From Flavonifractor sp. An82 (GTDB lineage Bacteria; Bacillota; Clostridia; Oscillospirales; Oscillospiraceae): DNA of 64,000 nt. The stretch spans positions 62,001 through 126,000 of the forward strand of contig NZ_NFHG01000003.1 in the NCBI RefSeq assembly GCF_002159265.1, given 5' to 3'. The first letter of the stretch is position 1. The number at the start of each line of letters is the position of its first letter. The position numbers were made by a program, and so were the translations under genes. Shown in pieces: positions 24,558-35,929 of the stretch. The notes under the pieces are model-generated. The model saw only the letters and a list, made by a program, of their open reading frames with translations, ran no database searches and was not told where the DNA came from.

Positions 24558-24995
24558 TTATTTATACTTCCGGCTCTCCGCTACCGCCAGCTCGTCGCAG
24601 CGGTTGTTAAACGGGTTATCGGCGTGGCCTTTGACCCAGTGCAGGTTGACGGTGTGGTAGTCGCACAGCTCCAGCAGCTTCTCCCACAGGTCGGGGTTGA
24701 GGGCGGGCTTCTTGTCGCTCTTCACCCAGCCTCTGGCCTTCCAGCCGCGGGCCCAGCCCTTTTCCAGGGCGTCAATGACGTATTTGGAGTCGGAGTAGAG
24801 CTCCACGATACAGGGCTCCTTCAGGGCCTGCAGGGCGGTAATGACCCCGGTGAGCTCCATACGGTTGTTGGTGGTGTGGGCCTCCCCGCCGGACAGTTCT
24901 TTCTTGAACTGTCCGTATTGCAGGATGGCCCCCCACCCGCCGGGGCCCGGGTTGCCGGAGCAGGCCCCGTCAGTGTAGATGGTGACTGTTTTCAT
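24558..24995 (-). CDS. rnhA: Ribonuclease HI
   Basis: A 145-residue RNase H1. The catalytic carboxylates sit in [19 protein letters not shown] (Asp), [12 protein letters not shown] (Glu), YSDSKYVID (Asp) and a C-terminal NRCDELA (Asp), with the [12 protein letters not shown] loop between. It degrades RNA in RNA-DNA hybrids, such as R-loops and Okazaki primers. It is 10 bp downstream of the SHOCT gene, in the same leftward run as gyrA. Confidence 0.96.
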   Translation of the reverse strand: MKTVTIYTDGACSGNPGPGGWGAILQYGQFKKELSGGEAHTTNNRMELTGVITALQALKEPCIVELYSDSKYVIDALEKGWARGWKARGWVKSDKKPALNPDLWEKLLELCDYHTVNLHWVKGHADNPFNNRCDELAVAESRKYK

Positions 24996-25005
24996 AGATC
25001 TCCTA

Positions 25006-25359
25006 TCACAGTTCCTTCAAAATCTCCTGCCGCTTCTGCTCATACTCCTCTTTGGTAATGAGCCGGCGGTCATAGAGGGACTGGAGCTGCTCCAGCCGCT
25101 GCTGAGGGTCGCCCTTGGGGGCGTCCACCGACGCCCCCTCCTCCTCAATATGGATTTCGGGGCCCATATACTTTTTGCCAAAGGCCTGGTAGAAACTCAT
25201 AACCGCACCGCCTGCGGCGATGAGGGTCCACAGAATGCCGAAGGCGCCGAAGGTGGGAATGACTACAAAAAGGCCGATCCCCACAAAGATGCAGCTCGCC
25301 ACGCCGCCGAACACGGAGCCGGTTTTACTGGGACGATAGGTCACTCTTTTTCTCGCCAT
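25006..25359 (-). CDS. Small membrane protein with C-terminal SHOCT motif
   Basis: A 117-residue protein with two membrane segments (about residues 13-35 and 38-60) and a C-terminal short helical SHOCT motif ([28 protein letters not shown], broken here at natural helix boundaries). SHOCT motifs are common oligomerisation or anchoring tails. Function unknown. It lies 3 bp after gyrA and 10 bp before rnhA in the same direction, so co-transcription with gyrase is likely. Confidence 0.7.
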   Translation of the reverse strand: MARKRVTYRPSKTGSVFGGVASCIFVGIGLFVVIPTFGAFGILWTLIAAGGAVMSFYQAFGKKYMGPEIHIEEEGASVDAPKGDPQQRLEQLQSLYDRRLITKEEYEQKRQEILKEL

Positions 25360-25362
25360 GGC

Positions 25363-27870
<2,508 letters not shown>

Positions 27871-27941
27871 GCTGTTGCCTCTCAATCTTCAGGATAGGGT
27901 GGTTCACGGCGGGCGGCCTTTTTACGGTCGCCCCACCTCCC

Positions 27942-29882
27942 TTAATAATCCAAATTCACCGCGTACTTGGCGTTGCGCTCGATGAACTCCTTGCGGGGCT
28001 CCACCTTCTCGCCCATGAGGATGGTGAAGGTCTGGTCGGCGGCCACGGCGTCATCCAGCTCGATGCGCTTGAGGGTGCGCCGCTCCGGGTCCATGGTGGT
28101 CTCCCACAGCTCGTGGGGGTTCATCTCGCCCAGGCCCTTATACCGGGAGATATCCACCTTGGCGTTGGGGTTGTCCCCCCGCAGTTCGGCGGCGATCTTT
28201 TCCCGCTCGATATCGTCAAAGGCCACCCGGGTGGTCTTGCCCCGGGTCAGCTTGTACAGCGGCGGCACGGCGGCATAGACGTAGCCGTGCTCGATGAGGG
28301 GCCGCATGAACCGGAAGAAGAAGGTGAGCAGCAGGGTGCGGATGTGGGAGCCGTCCACATCGGCATCGGCCATGATGATGATCTTGTGATAGCGCAGTTT
28401 ATCCAGGTCGAAGTCGTCCCCGATGCCCGCCCCCAGGGCGGTGATGACGGGGGTGAGCTTGTCGTTGCCGTACACCTTGTCGGCCCGGGCCTTCTCCACG
28501 TTGAGCATCTTGCCCCACAGGGGAAGGATGGCCTGGAAGCGGGAGTCCCGGCCCTGGGTGGCCGAGCCGCCTGCGGAGTCGCCCTCCACGATGTAGATCT
28601 CGGTGAGCTCAGGGTTGACCTCGTTGCAGTCCCGCAGCTTGTCGGGCATGGCGGCGCCGCCCAGAGCGGTCTTGCGGCGGATGGACTCACGGGCCTTCCG
28701 GGCGGCCTCACGGGCCCGGTTGGCCATGAGGGCCTTGTCCAGGATGGCCTTGCCCACAGCGGGGTTCTCCTCCAGATACTCGGTCAGCTTCTCGGTAACG
28801 ATGGAGTTGACCAGGGTACGGATCTCGCTGTTGCCCAGCTTGGCCTTGGTCTGGCCCTCAAACTGGGCCTCGGTGAGCTTGACCGAGATGACGCAGGCGA
28901 TGCCCTCCCGGCAGTCCTCGCCGGACACCTTGTCGTCGTCCTTGAGGATCTTCATCTTTTTGCCGTAGTTGTTGAGCACTGTGGTGAGGGCACGCTTGAA
29001 GCCCTCCTCGTGCATGCCGCCCTCGGGGGTGTGAACGTTGTTGGCGAAGGAGACGATGGTCTCGTTGTAGCCGTCGTTGTACTGGAAGGCCACCTCCGCC
29101 ATGGAGTCGTCCTTCATGCCGGACATGTAGATCACGTCCGGGTGGATGGGGTCCTTGGAGCGGTTGATGAAGGACACGAACTCCCGGATGCCGCCGGCGT
29201 AGTGCATGGTGTCCCGCTGCTCCTTACCGGAGCGGTTGTCAATGGTGTGGATGCGCAGACCGGCATTGAGGAAGGCCTCCTCCCGCATGCGGGTGTGGAG
29301 GGTGTCGTAGTTGTACTCGGTGATCTCAAACATCTCGGGGTCGGGCTTGAACACCACCTCGGTGCCGTGGCGGTCGGTGTCTCCCACGATCTGCATGGGC
29401 TGGGTCACCTTGCCCCGGGAGAACTTCATCTCGTAGATCTTGCCCTCCTTGTGGACCCGGACCTCCAGCCACTCAGACAGGGCGTTGACCACGCTGGCGC
29501 CCACGCCGTGGAGGCCGCCGGACACCTTGTAGCCGCCGCCGCCGAACTTGCCGCCGGCGTGGAGGATGGTGAAGACCACCTCCAGGGCGGGCAGACCGGT
29601 CTGGGGCTGGATGTCCACGGGGATGCCGCGGCCGTTGTCCACCACGGTGATGATATCCCCATCCCCGATGGAGACGGTGATCTCGTCGCAGTAGCCCGCC
29701 AGTGCCTCGTCGATGGAGTTGTCCACAATTTCGTACACCAGGTGGTGCAGGCCGGACTCACTGGTGGAGCCGATATACATGCCCGGGCGCTTGCGGACGG
29801 CCTCCAGGCCCTCCAGCACCTGGATCTCGGAGCCGCCGTATTCGTGCTCCACCTGGGTGGTGCTGTTCAATTCTTCAGACAT
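27942..29882 (-). CDS. gyrB: DNA gyrase subunit B
   Basis: A 646-residue GyrB: GHKL ATPase domain ([47 protein letters not shown]), transducer domain, then TOPRIM with [14 protein letters not shown] and [17 protein letters not shown] 29882 has GGAGG at good spacing. It lies between remB and gyrA on the leading strand of the left replichore. The 86-bp spacer upstream holds two facing copies of a GTAGGGGC palindromic repeat. Confidence 0.97.
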   Translation of the reverse strand: MSEELNSTTQVEHEYGGSEIQVLEGLEAVRKRPGMYIGSTSESGLHHLVYEIVDNSIDEALAGYCDEITVSIGDGDIITVVDNGRGIPVDIQPQTGLPALEVVFTILHAGGKFGGGGYKVSGGLHGVGASVVNALSEWLEVRVHKEGKIYEMKFSRGKVTQPMQIVGDTDRHGTEVVFKPDPEMFEITEYNYDTLHTRMREEAFLNAGLRIHTIDNRSGKEQRDTMHYAGGIREFVSFINRSKDPIHPDVIYMSGMKDDSMAEVAFQYNDGYNETIVSFANNVHTPEGGMHEEGFKRALTTVLNNYGKKMKILKDDDKVSGEDCREGIACVISVKLTEAQFEGQTKAKLGNSEIRTLVNSIVTEKLTEYLEENPAVGKAILDKALMANRAREAARKARESIRRKTALGGAAMPDKLRDCNEVNPELTEIYIVEGDSAGGSATQGRDSRFQAILPLWGKMLNVEKARADKVYGNDKLTPVITALGAGIGDDFDLDKLRYHKIIIMADADVDGSHIRTLLLTFFFRFMRPLIEHGYVYAAVPPLYKLTRGKTTRVAFDDIEREKIAAELRGDNPNAKVDISRYKGLGEMNPHELWETTMDPERRTLKRIELDDAVAADQTFTILMGEKVEPRKEFIERNAKYAVNLDY

Positions 29883-29904
29883 TTGAAAACCTCCGTTGCC
29901 GTAA

Positions 29905-29959
29905 CGGGCGGCCAAAGGCCGCCCCTACACACCTTGTAGGGGCCGCCTTTGGCGGCCCG
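29905..29959. repeat. Paired GTAGGGGC-type palindromic repeats between remB and gyrB
   Basis: Two 25-nt units face each other (29905-29929 and 29935-29959), each with an internal hairpin (GGGCGGCC-AAA-GGCCGCCC on the left; GGCCGCC-TTT-GGCGGCC on the right) and an end reading TGTAGGGGC / GCCCCTACA. A related single copy lies at 42577-42604. Intergenic REP-like repeats of this form are likely dispersed through the genome. Confidence 0.65.
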
Positions 29960-29968
29960 ACTTACTGT

Positions 29969-30232
29969 TTATTCGAAACTGTTGTTCTCCGCCCGCCGCA
30001 GCAGGGTGGCGGCGGAGAGCTGAGACAGATAGACGGTGGGCGCCTCCCTGCTGTTGCTGCACAGCACGAAGGACCGGGGCAGATCGTCGGACACGTTAAC
30101 CAGCCGCCCCTCCTTCTCCGCCCGCTCCAGAAAGGACCGGGTCAGGCGGGAGGAGCTGGTGTTGTCCAGATCAAAGAGCCCCACCACGTCCCGGAAGGGG
30201 ACCACCACATTCTGGCCCAGATGCAGATACAT
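29969..30232 (-). CDS. remB: RemB-like DUF370 regulator
   Basis: An 87-residue DUF370 protein, MYLHLGQNVVVPFRDVVGLFDLDN at the start, in the place of B. subtilis yaaB (remB) between recF and gyrB. RemA/RemB relatives are small DNA-binding proteins that control biofilm-matrix genes in Bacillus; the role in clostridia is untested. It begins right after the stop of the small membrane protein (TAG then ATG with no gap), showing tight operon packing. Confidence 0.85.
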   Translation of the reverse strand: MYLHLGQNVVVPFRDVVGLFDLDNTSSSRLTRSFLERAEKEGRLVNVSDDLPRSFVLCSNSREAPTVYLSQLSAATLLRRAENNSFE

Positions 30233-30544
30233 CTACTTGTCCTCCCTTCTGTCCCGAACGATTTTGGGCTTCCACAGCCACCGGTACAGCCTCCATCCCA
30301 GAAAGAGCCCCACAAAGAACCCCAGGGCGGGCACACCGGGAATGAAAAGCAGCTGGGTCACCGGGGAGCTGTCCGACTCCCACAGGTTGAGCCGGTGGAA
30401 CACCACGTACCCCGTCACCAGGGCGGCGGCCACCGGGGGGATGAGCTTCCACAGCTTACTTCCCTGCCGGGTGAACTGGCATACCAGAAACTCCAGCAGG
30501 AAGCCCCCCGCCAGCGGGAGCAGAGCAAGGATCAAAAGTATCAT
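30233..30544 (-). CDS. Small membrane protein of the recF-remB interval
   Basis: A 103-residue protein with three likely membrane segments (about residues 2-20, 36-50, 65-88) and a basic C-terminus (RLYRWLWKPKIVRDRREDK). I do not recognise the family. ATG 30544 has AGGAG 7 nt upstream; a longer reading frame to 30616 would overlap recF and lacks a ribosome site. It sits between recF and remB with no gap to remB. Its place in a replication operon does not by itself give a function. Confidence 0.6.
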   Translation of the reverse strand: MILLILALLPLAGGFLLEFLVCQFTRQGSKLWKLIPPVAAALVTGYVVFHRLNLWESDSSPVTQLLFIPGVPALGFFVGLFLGWRLYRWLWKPKIVRDRREDK

Positions 30545-30560
30545 AGGCTTCTCCTGAATC

Positions 30561-30569
30561 TTATCCACA
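30561..30569. promoter_or_regulatory. Consensus DnaA box between recF and the small membrane gene
   Basis: TTATCCACA exactly, followed by a second relaxed box (TGTGGAAAA) about 20 bp on. It lies in the only 52-bp gap of this part of the operon, about 3 kb from the main cluster. Confidence 0.6.
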
Positions 30570-30596
30570 TAAGGGGTGCGTTTTGTGGAAAACCGG

Positions 30597-31703
30597 TCAC
30601 CCCACCAGGGTCCCATGGTCGATGTGGAAGGTCTTTCCCTCCCCCAATCTAACCGGGTCCATGGGCTCGCAGCAGGTGATGAACACCTGGCCGCCCGTAA
30701 TGCGCTTCAACACAAACTCCTGCCGGCGCTGGTCCAGCTCGGAGAGCACGTCGTCCAGCAGCAGCACCGGCCACTCCCCGGTCTCCTGAAAGAAGATTTC
30801 CCGGGAAGCCAGCTTGAGAGATAAAGCCGCCGTCCGGGTCTGGCCCTGGGAGGCAAAGGTTTTGGCGCTTACCCCGTCCAGCTCCACCGTCAGATCATCC
30901 TTGTGAGGGCCCGACAGACACTGCCGCACCTCCAGCTCCGCCTTCCGGTGGGATTGCTGGTGCTGCAAAAGCTGATCCAATATGGTACGGGTGGGAGCCA
31001 GGGGATCTTCGATGGTGCTCACCGTCTGGTAGCGCAGCCCCAGCTCCTCCCTTCCCCCGGAAAAATCCCGGTGGATGGGGGGCGTCACCTCCTGGAGCCG
31101 CTTCACAAAGTAGGCCCGGTAGTGGATGAGCATGGCCCCGGTCTGCGCCATCCGCAGATTGAACTCGTCCAGGGTGTCCAGCAGAGAGGGGTGTTCCTCC
31201 CAGTCCCGCAGAATGCGGGTCTTGTGGTCGTAAAGACGCCGGTACTCCGCCAAAGCCTCAGCATATCGGGGCCGCAGCTGACAGATGCAGCTGTCCAAAA
31301 ACTTCCGGCGCACCGCGGCCCCCTCCCGAATGAGCCACAGATCCTCCGGGCAGAAGAGCACGGTGTTGAGCACACCCGCCAGCTCCCCGGCGGTTTTCAA
31401 TTTCACGCCGTTGGAAAAGAGCTGCCGCCGCACCCCCCGGCCCAGCCGGGCCTCCAGGGTGAAGTCCCGCCCCCGGGAGAAGACCTCCGCCTTCACAAAG
31501 CCGTGGTCCACCCCCATCTGAATGAGCTCCTTGTCGTACCGGGCCCGGTGGGAGGAGGCGGTGGACAGGTAGGCGATGCCCTCCAGCAGATTGGTCTTAC
31601 CCTGGGCGTTCTCCCCCCAGATCACATTGACGTTGGGAGAAAAGCTCCCCTCAAAGTGGAGATAATTGCGAAAAAAGTCCAGGCAGACCGACTTTACGAT
31701 CAT
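30597..31703 (-). CDS. recF: DNA replication and repair protein RecF
   Basis: A 368-residue SMC-like ATPase with Walker [15 protein letters not shown] (about residues 30-43), signature-like LSGPHKDDL and Walker [13 protein letters not shown] near the C-terminus. RecF with RecO and RecR loads RecA at gaps. It overlaps yaaA by 4 nt (ATGA), a translational coupling common in this operon. Confidence 0.96.
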   Translation of the reverse strand: MIVKSVCLDFFRNYLHFEGSFSPNVNVIWGENAQGKTNLLEGIAYLSTASSHRARYDKELIQMGVDHGFVKAEVFSRGRDFTLEARLGRGVRRQLFSNGVKLKTAGELAGVLNTVLFCPEDLWLIREGAAVRRKFLDSCICQLRPRYAEALAEYRRLYDHKTRILRDWEEHPSLLDTLDEFNLRMAQTGAMLIHYRAYFVKRLQEVTPPIHRDFSGGREELGLRYQTVSTIEDPLAPTRTILDQLLQHQQSHRKAELEVRQCLSGPHKDDLTVELDGVSAKTFASQGQTRTAALSLKLASREIFFQETGEWPVLLLDDVLSELDQRRQEFVLKRITGGQVFITCCEPMDPVRLGEGKTFHIDHGTLVG

Positions 31704-31912
31704 AAAACTTCCACGCGCAGGTCATCCAGGGTGACCACGTCGCCGGGGCGCAGCTTCTTGCCCCGCATGGTGCACACTTCCCCGTTGACCTGAACCTCGC
31801 CGTCCTGGATGCGCTCCTTGGCCTCCCCGCCGGTCTCCACCAGACCCTCAAACTTCAGCAGGGATTCCAGCTTGATAAATTCCGTTGTGATTTTGGACTG
31901 AATGGTCTTCAT
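31700..31912 (-). CDS. yaaA: S4-domain RNA-binding protein YaaA
   Basis: A 70-residue S4-domain protein ([20 protein letters not shown] then [12 protein letters not shown]). In Bacillus yaaA lies between dnaN and recF, as here, and has been linked to ribosome assembly. The start ATG 31912 overlaps the upstream thioesterase stop by 4 nt; a frame extending to 31960 is less likely because the family begins at the MKTIQ-like position. Confidence 0.87.
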   Translation of the reverse strand: MKTIQSKITTEFIKLESLLKFEGLVETGGEAKERIQDGEVQVNGEVCTMRGKKLRPGDVVTLDDLRVEVL

Positions 31913-32349
31913 ACTTCCCCATTTCTCCCTTCTTCGTGCAGGGATTGCAGCAGCTGCCACAGATCGGGCAGCGCTTTTTTCAGGGCCACCGGCCGGGCCT
32001 TGGCCCGGTCATAGAAGAAGTGGCCGGAGGTGCCTTCCGCCCGCAGCTCCCCGGTGTCGGCGTTGACCATTTTGTAGGATAGCTGCATTTTGGCGGGAGA
32101 CAGGGACTCCACCGCCATGTGGATGGCCACCGTCTCCCCGAACCGGGTCATGGAGCGGTACTTGCAGCTGACGTCGGTGACGGCAAAGTCGATGCCCGCG
32201 TTCACCGCTCTGTGGTAGCTCCAGCCGATCTGATCCATAAAGTCGGTACGGGCCTCCTCCATCCAAAGGATATAATTTCCATGGTGGACGATGCTCATGC
32301 CGTCGGTCTCATAAAATTGCACTTTGTGCAGATAAGGATGCAATTCCAA
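31909..32349 (-). CDS. Hotdog-fold acyl-CoA thioesterase (YbgC/4HBT family)
   Basis: A 146-residue hotdog thioesterase. [20 protein letters not shown] is the family's active-site region with the catalytic Asp (FYETD), and [16 protein letters not shown] follows. Members hydrolyse short acyl-CoA or 4-hydroxybenzoyl-CoA-like thioesters; the substrate here is unknown. Its position between dnaN and yaaA, overlapping yaaA by 4 nt, is unusual, since this interval is empty in Bacillus. Confidence 0.85.
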   Translation of the reverse strand: MELHPYLHKVQFYETDGMSIVHHGNYILWMEEARTDFMDQIGWSYHRAVNAGIDFAVTDVSCKYRSMTRFGETVAIHMAVESLSPAKMQLSYKMVNADTGELRAEGTSGHFFYDRAKARPVALKKALPDLWQLLQSLHEEGRNGEV

Positions 32350-32383
32350 GGTCTTTTTCCTTTCTTTTGTAACAGGCGGCAGA

Positions 32384-33496
32384 TTACTCCCCGGCCTTCA
32401 GGCGGACGGGCAGAACCATATACAGGAAATTCTCCTCCCCCTCGGTGGGCAGGATGACACAGGGGGACACGCTGGTGGACAGCTCCAGCCGCACCTTGTC
32501 GGCAGGGGCGGCCTTGAGGGCGTCCATCAGATACTTGTTGTTAAAGCCGATCTCCAGACCCTGGCCGTCGCCGGACACGGGGCACTGATCGTAGGCGTCG
32601 CCGATGGCGGTTTTGGTGGAGATCTTCATCAAACCGTCCTCAAACACGCACCGCAGGGGACATTTCAGCTTCTCAGTGATGATCAAAGATACGCGCTCGA
32701 TGGAGGAGAGCAGGGCCCGGGTCTCACCCTCCAGGCAGATGCCGTTGTTGCGGGGGATGGCCTGGCGGTAAGCCAAAAACTCACCCTCCAGCCGCCGGGT
32801 CACCAGCATGGTGGACCCCGCCTTGAACATGATGTGCCGGGCGCCCTGGGTCACCGACACCGGCTCGTCACAGTCGCTGCAAATTTTTTCCACTTCCGAC
32901 AGGGCGGAGCCGGGCACCACGAAGGAGAATTCCGGGGCGCCGTCCTTCTGGTCAATGGCCTCATGGCGGAGGGCCAGCCGGAAGCCGTCCACCGAGACGA
33001 TGGTCAGACCCTTGTCGTCAGCCTCAAAGAGGGAGCCGGTGTGGACCGGGCGGCTTTCGTTGTCGCTGACGGCAAAAATGGTCTGGGAAATCATGGCTTT
33101 CAGCTTGGACTGGGGCAGGGTGAGGGAATTCTGGTACTCCACCGTGGGCAGCTCGGGAAATTCCTCGGGATCGGTGCCTAGAATGTTGAATTCACTGGGG
33201 CCGCAGGTGATGTGCACCATATAATTGTCGGTCTGGAAGGTAACGATGTCGTCGGGCAGCTTCCGGATGATCTCACCGAACAGCCGGGCGGCCAGCACCA
33301 GGGTGCCGGTTTCGCTGATGTCGGCAGGGACAATGGTGCGGATACCGGTGTCCAGATTGTAGCCGGTGAGCCGCAGCTCCTGTCCGGCCTCCAGCAGGAT
33401 GCCCTCCAGAGCGGGAATGGAGCTCTTGGGAGAGACAGCCCGGGAGGCGGTGGAGATGGCCGACTGTAAAAGAGCCTTTTCGCAGGAAAATTTCAT
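32384..33496 (-). CDS. dnaN: DNA polymerase III beta sliding clamp
   Basis: A 370-residue beta clamp with three repeated domains. MKFSCEKALLQSAISTASRAV begins domain 1, and the C-terminus ends YMVLPVRLKAGE, close to the family's MPMRL-type end. It forms the ring that tethers Pol III. It lies downstream of dnaA across a 346-bp spacer rich in DnaA boxes, the usual Firmicute arrangement. Confidence 0.97.
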   Translation of the reverse strand: MKFSCEKALLQSAISTASRAVSPKSSIPALEGILLEAGQELRLTGYNLDTGIRTIVPADISETGTLVLAARLFGEIIRKLPDDIVTFQTDNYMVHITCGPSEFNILGTDPEEFPELPTVEYQNSLTLPQSKLKAMISQTIFAVSDNESRPVHTGSLFEADDKGLTIVSVDGFRLALRHEAIDQKDGAPEFSFVVPGSALSEVEKICSDCDEPVSVTQGARHIMFKAGSTMLVTRRLEGEFLAYRQAIPRNNGICLEGETRALLSSIERVSLIITEKLKCPLRCVFEDGLMKISTKTAIGDAYDQCPVSGDGQGLEIGFNNKYLMDALKAAPADKVRLELSTSVSPCVILPTEGEENFLYMVLPVRLKAGE

Positions 33497-33608
33497 AATG
33501 GTGTATCCTCCGTTTCATCAGGAGCGGAGACGCTCCGCTTGGATTTCGCGCGCTCCTCCGGAGAGAGGAGGGATAAAGGTCGTAATAGTAAGCCGTAGGG
33601 GAAAACAT

Positions 33609-33800
33609 TGTGGAAAAGTGGCGAAACTCCTTGTGGGCCATGGGCTGGCACTTCCACAGGGGGTGTGGACGAAAAAAGGGCACTTTCCACAGGCAAAATC
33701 AGGACCAAAAGTTATCCACAGCCCCTTTTCCACATATCCATACTTTTCGGTGGAAATGTGGAAAGAGGTCGCATGGATAAACTGGAAGGACTTATCCATA
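33609..33800. other. DnaA-box cluster in the dnaA-dnaN spacer (part of oriC)
   Basis: The 346-bp spacer holds one consensus box TTATCCACA (33712-33720) and relaxed boxes: TGTGGAAAA (33609), TGTGGACGA (33664), CTTTCCACA (33683), TTTTCCACA (33726), TGTGGAAAG (33757) and TTATCCATA (33792). An A/T-rich stretch follows at about 33795-33830, next to the dnaA stop, and could be the unwinding element. This corresponds to the dnaA-dnaN half of bipartite Bacillus-type origins. Confidence 0.75.
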
Positions 33801-33842
33801 TCCATTCATATTTATGCATGAATATGCAGACAGCATCCAGCC

Positions 33843-35159
33843 CTATTCATACCGGGCGTTGATGTTGGCGTTGATGTCCTTGATGACCTCGGCGATCTCG
33901 GGGGACTGCTTGGTCAGCTTCTCGATGCGGTCGATGGAGTGCATGACGGTGGTGTGGTCCCGGTTGTCAAACTCCTTGCCGATCTCCTTCAGGGACAGGT
34001 TGGTCATGCGGCGGATCTGATACATGGCGATCTGCCGGGCCAGGGCGGTGTCCTTGGTGCGCCCCTGTCCCCGGAGGGCCTCCACGTCGATGTTGTAGAA
34101 CTTGCTCACCTCGTCGATGATGATCTCCGGCGAGGGGAGGAACTCCGCCTTGTCCTTGAACATGTCCCGCACCGCCCGGGTGACGGTGTCCACGTCCACA
34201 CTCTCCCCCATCAGCTCCTGGAAGGCCAGGATCTTGTTGACGGTGCCCTCGATCTGCCGCACATTGGAGGTGATGTTTTCGGCGATATACTGGAGGACAG
34301 GGTCGGGCAGGTTCATGCCCCGGCGGATGGCCTTGGTTTTGATGATGGCCACTCTCGTCTCGTAGTCGGGGGGCTGGATGTCCACAGGCAGGCCCCACTC
34401 GAACCGGGTGCGCAGCCGGTCGTCCAGCCGCAGCATCTCCTTGGGGGGGCGGTCGGCGGTGAACACGATCTGCCGCTTGGCCTCATACAGGGTGTTGAAG
34501 GTGTGGAACATCTCCTCCTGAGTGGACTCACGGCCGGCGATAAACTGCACGTCGTCCATGAGGAACACGTCGGCGGAGCGGTATTTCTCCCGGAACTCCG
34601 GGTTGCGGCCCTCCCGGATGGCCTGGATCAGCTCGTTGGTGAAGGAGTCCCCCTTGATATACACGATGCGGTAATCGGGGTGGGCTTGGTGGATCTTGTG
34701 GGCGATGGCGTAGAGCAGGTGAGTTTTGCCCAGGCCGGACTCGCCGTAGATGAACAGGGGGTTGTAGGTCTGGGCGGGCTGCTCAGCCACCGCCAGAGCG
34801 GCGGCGTGGGCAAACTTGTTGGAGGCGCCCACCACGAAGCGCTCGAAGGTGTACTCCTCGGTGCCGGGGAGGAAGACGTCATCCACCTTCTTTTTGCCGT
34901 AGCCCTCCAGCTCCCCCTCCCCCAGCACCACGATCTCAAAGTCGGAGGAAAAGAGCTCGTGGAGCGCCTTCTGGATGGCGGGCAGGTAGCGGGAGTTGAT
35001 GATGTCCCGCTTGAAGTTGGAGGGAGTGTGGAGCACGAACCGGTTGGACTCCAGGGCCACGGGGGTGGCGTCGTCAAACCAGGTGTTGATGGTGGTGGCA
35101 GTCATCTCCCCCTCCATCAGGGAGAGGACCTTGGCCCAGAGATCGGCCGGTAAATTCAC
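33843..35159 (-). CDS. dnaA: Chromosomal replication initiator protein DnaA
   Basis: A 438-residue DnaA. Domain I (about 1-85, LWAKVLSLMEGEMTATTINTW), a very short linker, AAA+ domain III with Walker A YGESGLGKTHLLYAIAH and Walker B VFLMDDVQFIAG, and domain IV with the DNA-binding signature NRDHTTVMHSI near the end. The start is GTG 35159, preceded by AGAGGTGG. The C-terminal recognition motif fits the TTATCCACA boxes on both sides. It is the first gene left of the origin on the leading strand. Confidence 0.98.
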   Translation of the reverse strand: MNLPADLWAKVLSLMEGEMTATTINTWFDDATPVALESNRFVLHTPSNFKRDIINSRYLPAIQKALHELFSSDFEIVVLGEGELEGYGKKKVDDVFLPGTEEYTFERFVVGASNKFAHAAALAVAEQPAQTYNPLFIYGESGLGKTHLLYAIAHKIHQAHPDYRIVYIKGDSFTNELIQAIREGRNPEFREKYRSADVFLMDDVQFIAGRESTQEEMFHTFNTLYEAKRQIVFTADRPPKEMLRLDDRLRTRFEWGLPVDIQPPDYETRVAIIKTKAIRRGMNLPDPVLQYIAENITSNVRQIEGTVNKILAFQELMGESVDVDTVTRAVRDMFKDKAEFLPSPEIIIDEVSKFYNIDVEALRGQGRTKDTALARQIAMYQIRRMTNLSLKEIGKEFDNRDHTTVMHSIDRIEKLTKQSPEIAEVIKDINANINARYE

Positions 35160-35191
35160 GGAAAGACCACCTCTTTCGTCAAAATGGATGG

Positions 35192-35271
35192 CCGCTGCCG
35201 GCGCAGCAAAACAAGACCTTGAAAGCGAAGGCTTTCAAGACCTGGCTCATGGGTGCTGCCGCCGGCGGCGG
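35192..35271. other. Large stem-loop next to the dnaA start
   Basis: 35192-35203 pairs with 35260-35271 and 35204-35208 with 35254-35258 (17 bp in all, one bulge and one T-G on the plus strand). The stem encloses a 9-bp hairpin CTTGAAAGC / GCTTTCAAG (35218-35226 with 35231-35239). It lies 30 bp upstream of the dnaA start, so it would be in the dnaA leader if transcribed from beyond it. Confidence 0.65.
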
Positions 35272-35297
35272 GAGTACAGATAATTTAACGAATAACA

Positions 35298-35443
35298 TTA
35301 TAATGCGTACGGAACAAAGCCGAAATCCTTGGTTTTCAAGGTTTTCGGCTTTGTTCCAGCGCAAGGAGTTTGGAACGTATGATCCAAACTCCTTGCGCCT
35401 TTCATTGGAACACAGGATGTTCCAATGAAAATACGCATTGTAA
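35298..35443. repeat. Four-way-junction element A of the oriC spacer
   Basis: The closing stem is 35298-35309 with 35432-35443 (12 bp, one T-G). Inside are three arms: 35311-35325 with 35343-35357 (15 bp plus an inner 5-bp stem), 35359-35374 with 35383-35398 (16 bp), and 35400-35412 with 35418-35430 (13 bp). All arms are perfectly complementary and exactly one unpaired base separates neighbouring helices. It abuts element B with a single base between. The conserved GTAACAA spans the A/B border. Confidence 0.78.
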
Positions 35444-35444
35444 C

Positions 35445-35554
35445 AATGTCTGAATTTCATAAAACGGCCCCCCTGAGCCGTTTTATGAAATTGCGCGGCG
35501 ACAGCCGCGCAAATAAACCGATTTACGGTTTATTCAGCAGACATTATTATATCA
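35445..35554. repeat. Four-way-junction element B of the oriC spacer
   Basis: The closing stem is 35445-35452 with 35538-35545 (8 bp). Its arms are 35455-35468 with 35477-35490 (14 bp), 35491-35499 with 35504-35512 (9 bp, loop GACA), and 35513-35520 with 35526-35533 (8 bp, loop ATTTA). The right flank reads TTATTATATCA (35544-35554), which is repeated at the right end of the second such locus (52141-52151). Confidence 0.75.
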
Positions 35555-35780
35555 AATCGGTATGTGGAAAGCAACGATACAATTATAAAAAAGAAACCAC
35601 TTTTCCACACAGCTTTCCACACAGTCTGACAAAGGGCGCCCGGCGGGGACAGGCCCCCGCCCGCCCTGTTTTTGCAGAAGAAAGAGTCTCACGCATAGGG
35701 TCTTCTCTCTTTCGGGCCACAACATATGGTATTTCTCTCCCATCTCCATAAAAAAACCAAAAAAGAAAGCAAAATAGTGG

Positions 35781-35810
35781 TTGACATGCCATTTTGAAAT
35801 AGGCTATAAT
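35781..35810 (+). promoter_or_regulatory. rpmH promoter
   Basis: TTGACA (35781-35786) and TATAAT (35805-35810), both perfect consensus, 18-bp spacing. The 115-nt leader has two GNRA-looped hairpins: CAGCC-GAAA-GGCTG (35865-35878) and GCGGG-GCAA-CCCGC (35888-35901), the second followed by TTGATTTTT. Confidence 0.85.
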
Positions 35811-35929
35811 ACCATGTGCATCGTGTAAATCCATGCGGTGTAAAGCAGTTTTGTTTGACGACCGCAGCCGAAAGGCTGTTGTGGTGGGCGGGGCAACCCG
35901 CTTGATTTTTGTACAGGAGGTGTCCCAAC

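Larger units (their letters stand above)
35160..35929. other. dnaA-rpmH spacer: predicted replication origin region
   Basis: This 770-bp gap separates leftward dnaA from rightward rpmH, where strand bias switches. From left: structure C next to dnaA (35192-35271), tandem four-way junctions A and B (35298-35545), and DnaA-box-like sites TGTGGAAAG (35563), TTTTCCACA (35601) and CTTTCCACA (35613). An A/T-rich stretch (35720-35815) and the rpmH promoter and leader follow. Origin function is inferred from gene order, the boxes here and those in the dnaA-dnaN spacer. No protein gene is seen. Confidence 0.75.

Noticed and set aside
35160-35929. Tandem tRNA genes suggested by the cloverleaf-like folds
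   Set aside because: Arms are far longer than tRNA arms, and there are no T-loop (TTCRANY), D-loop or CCA features.
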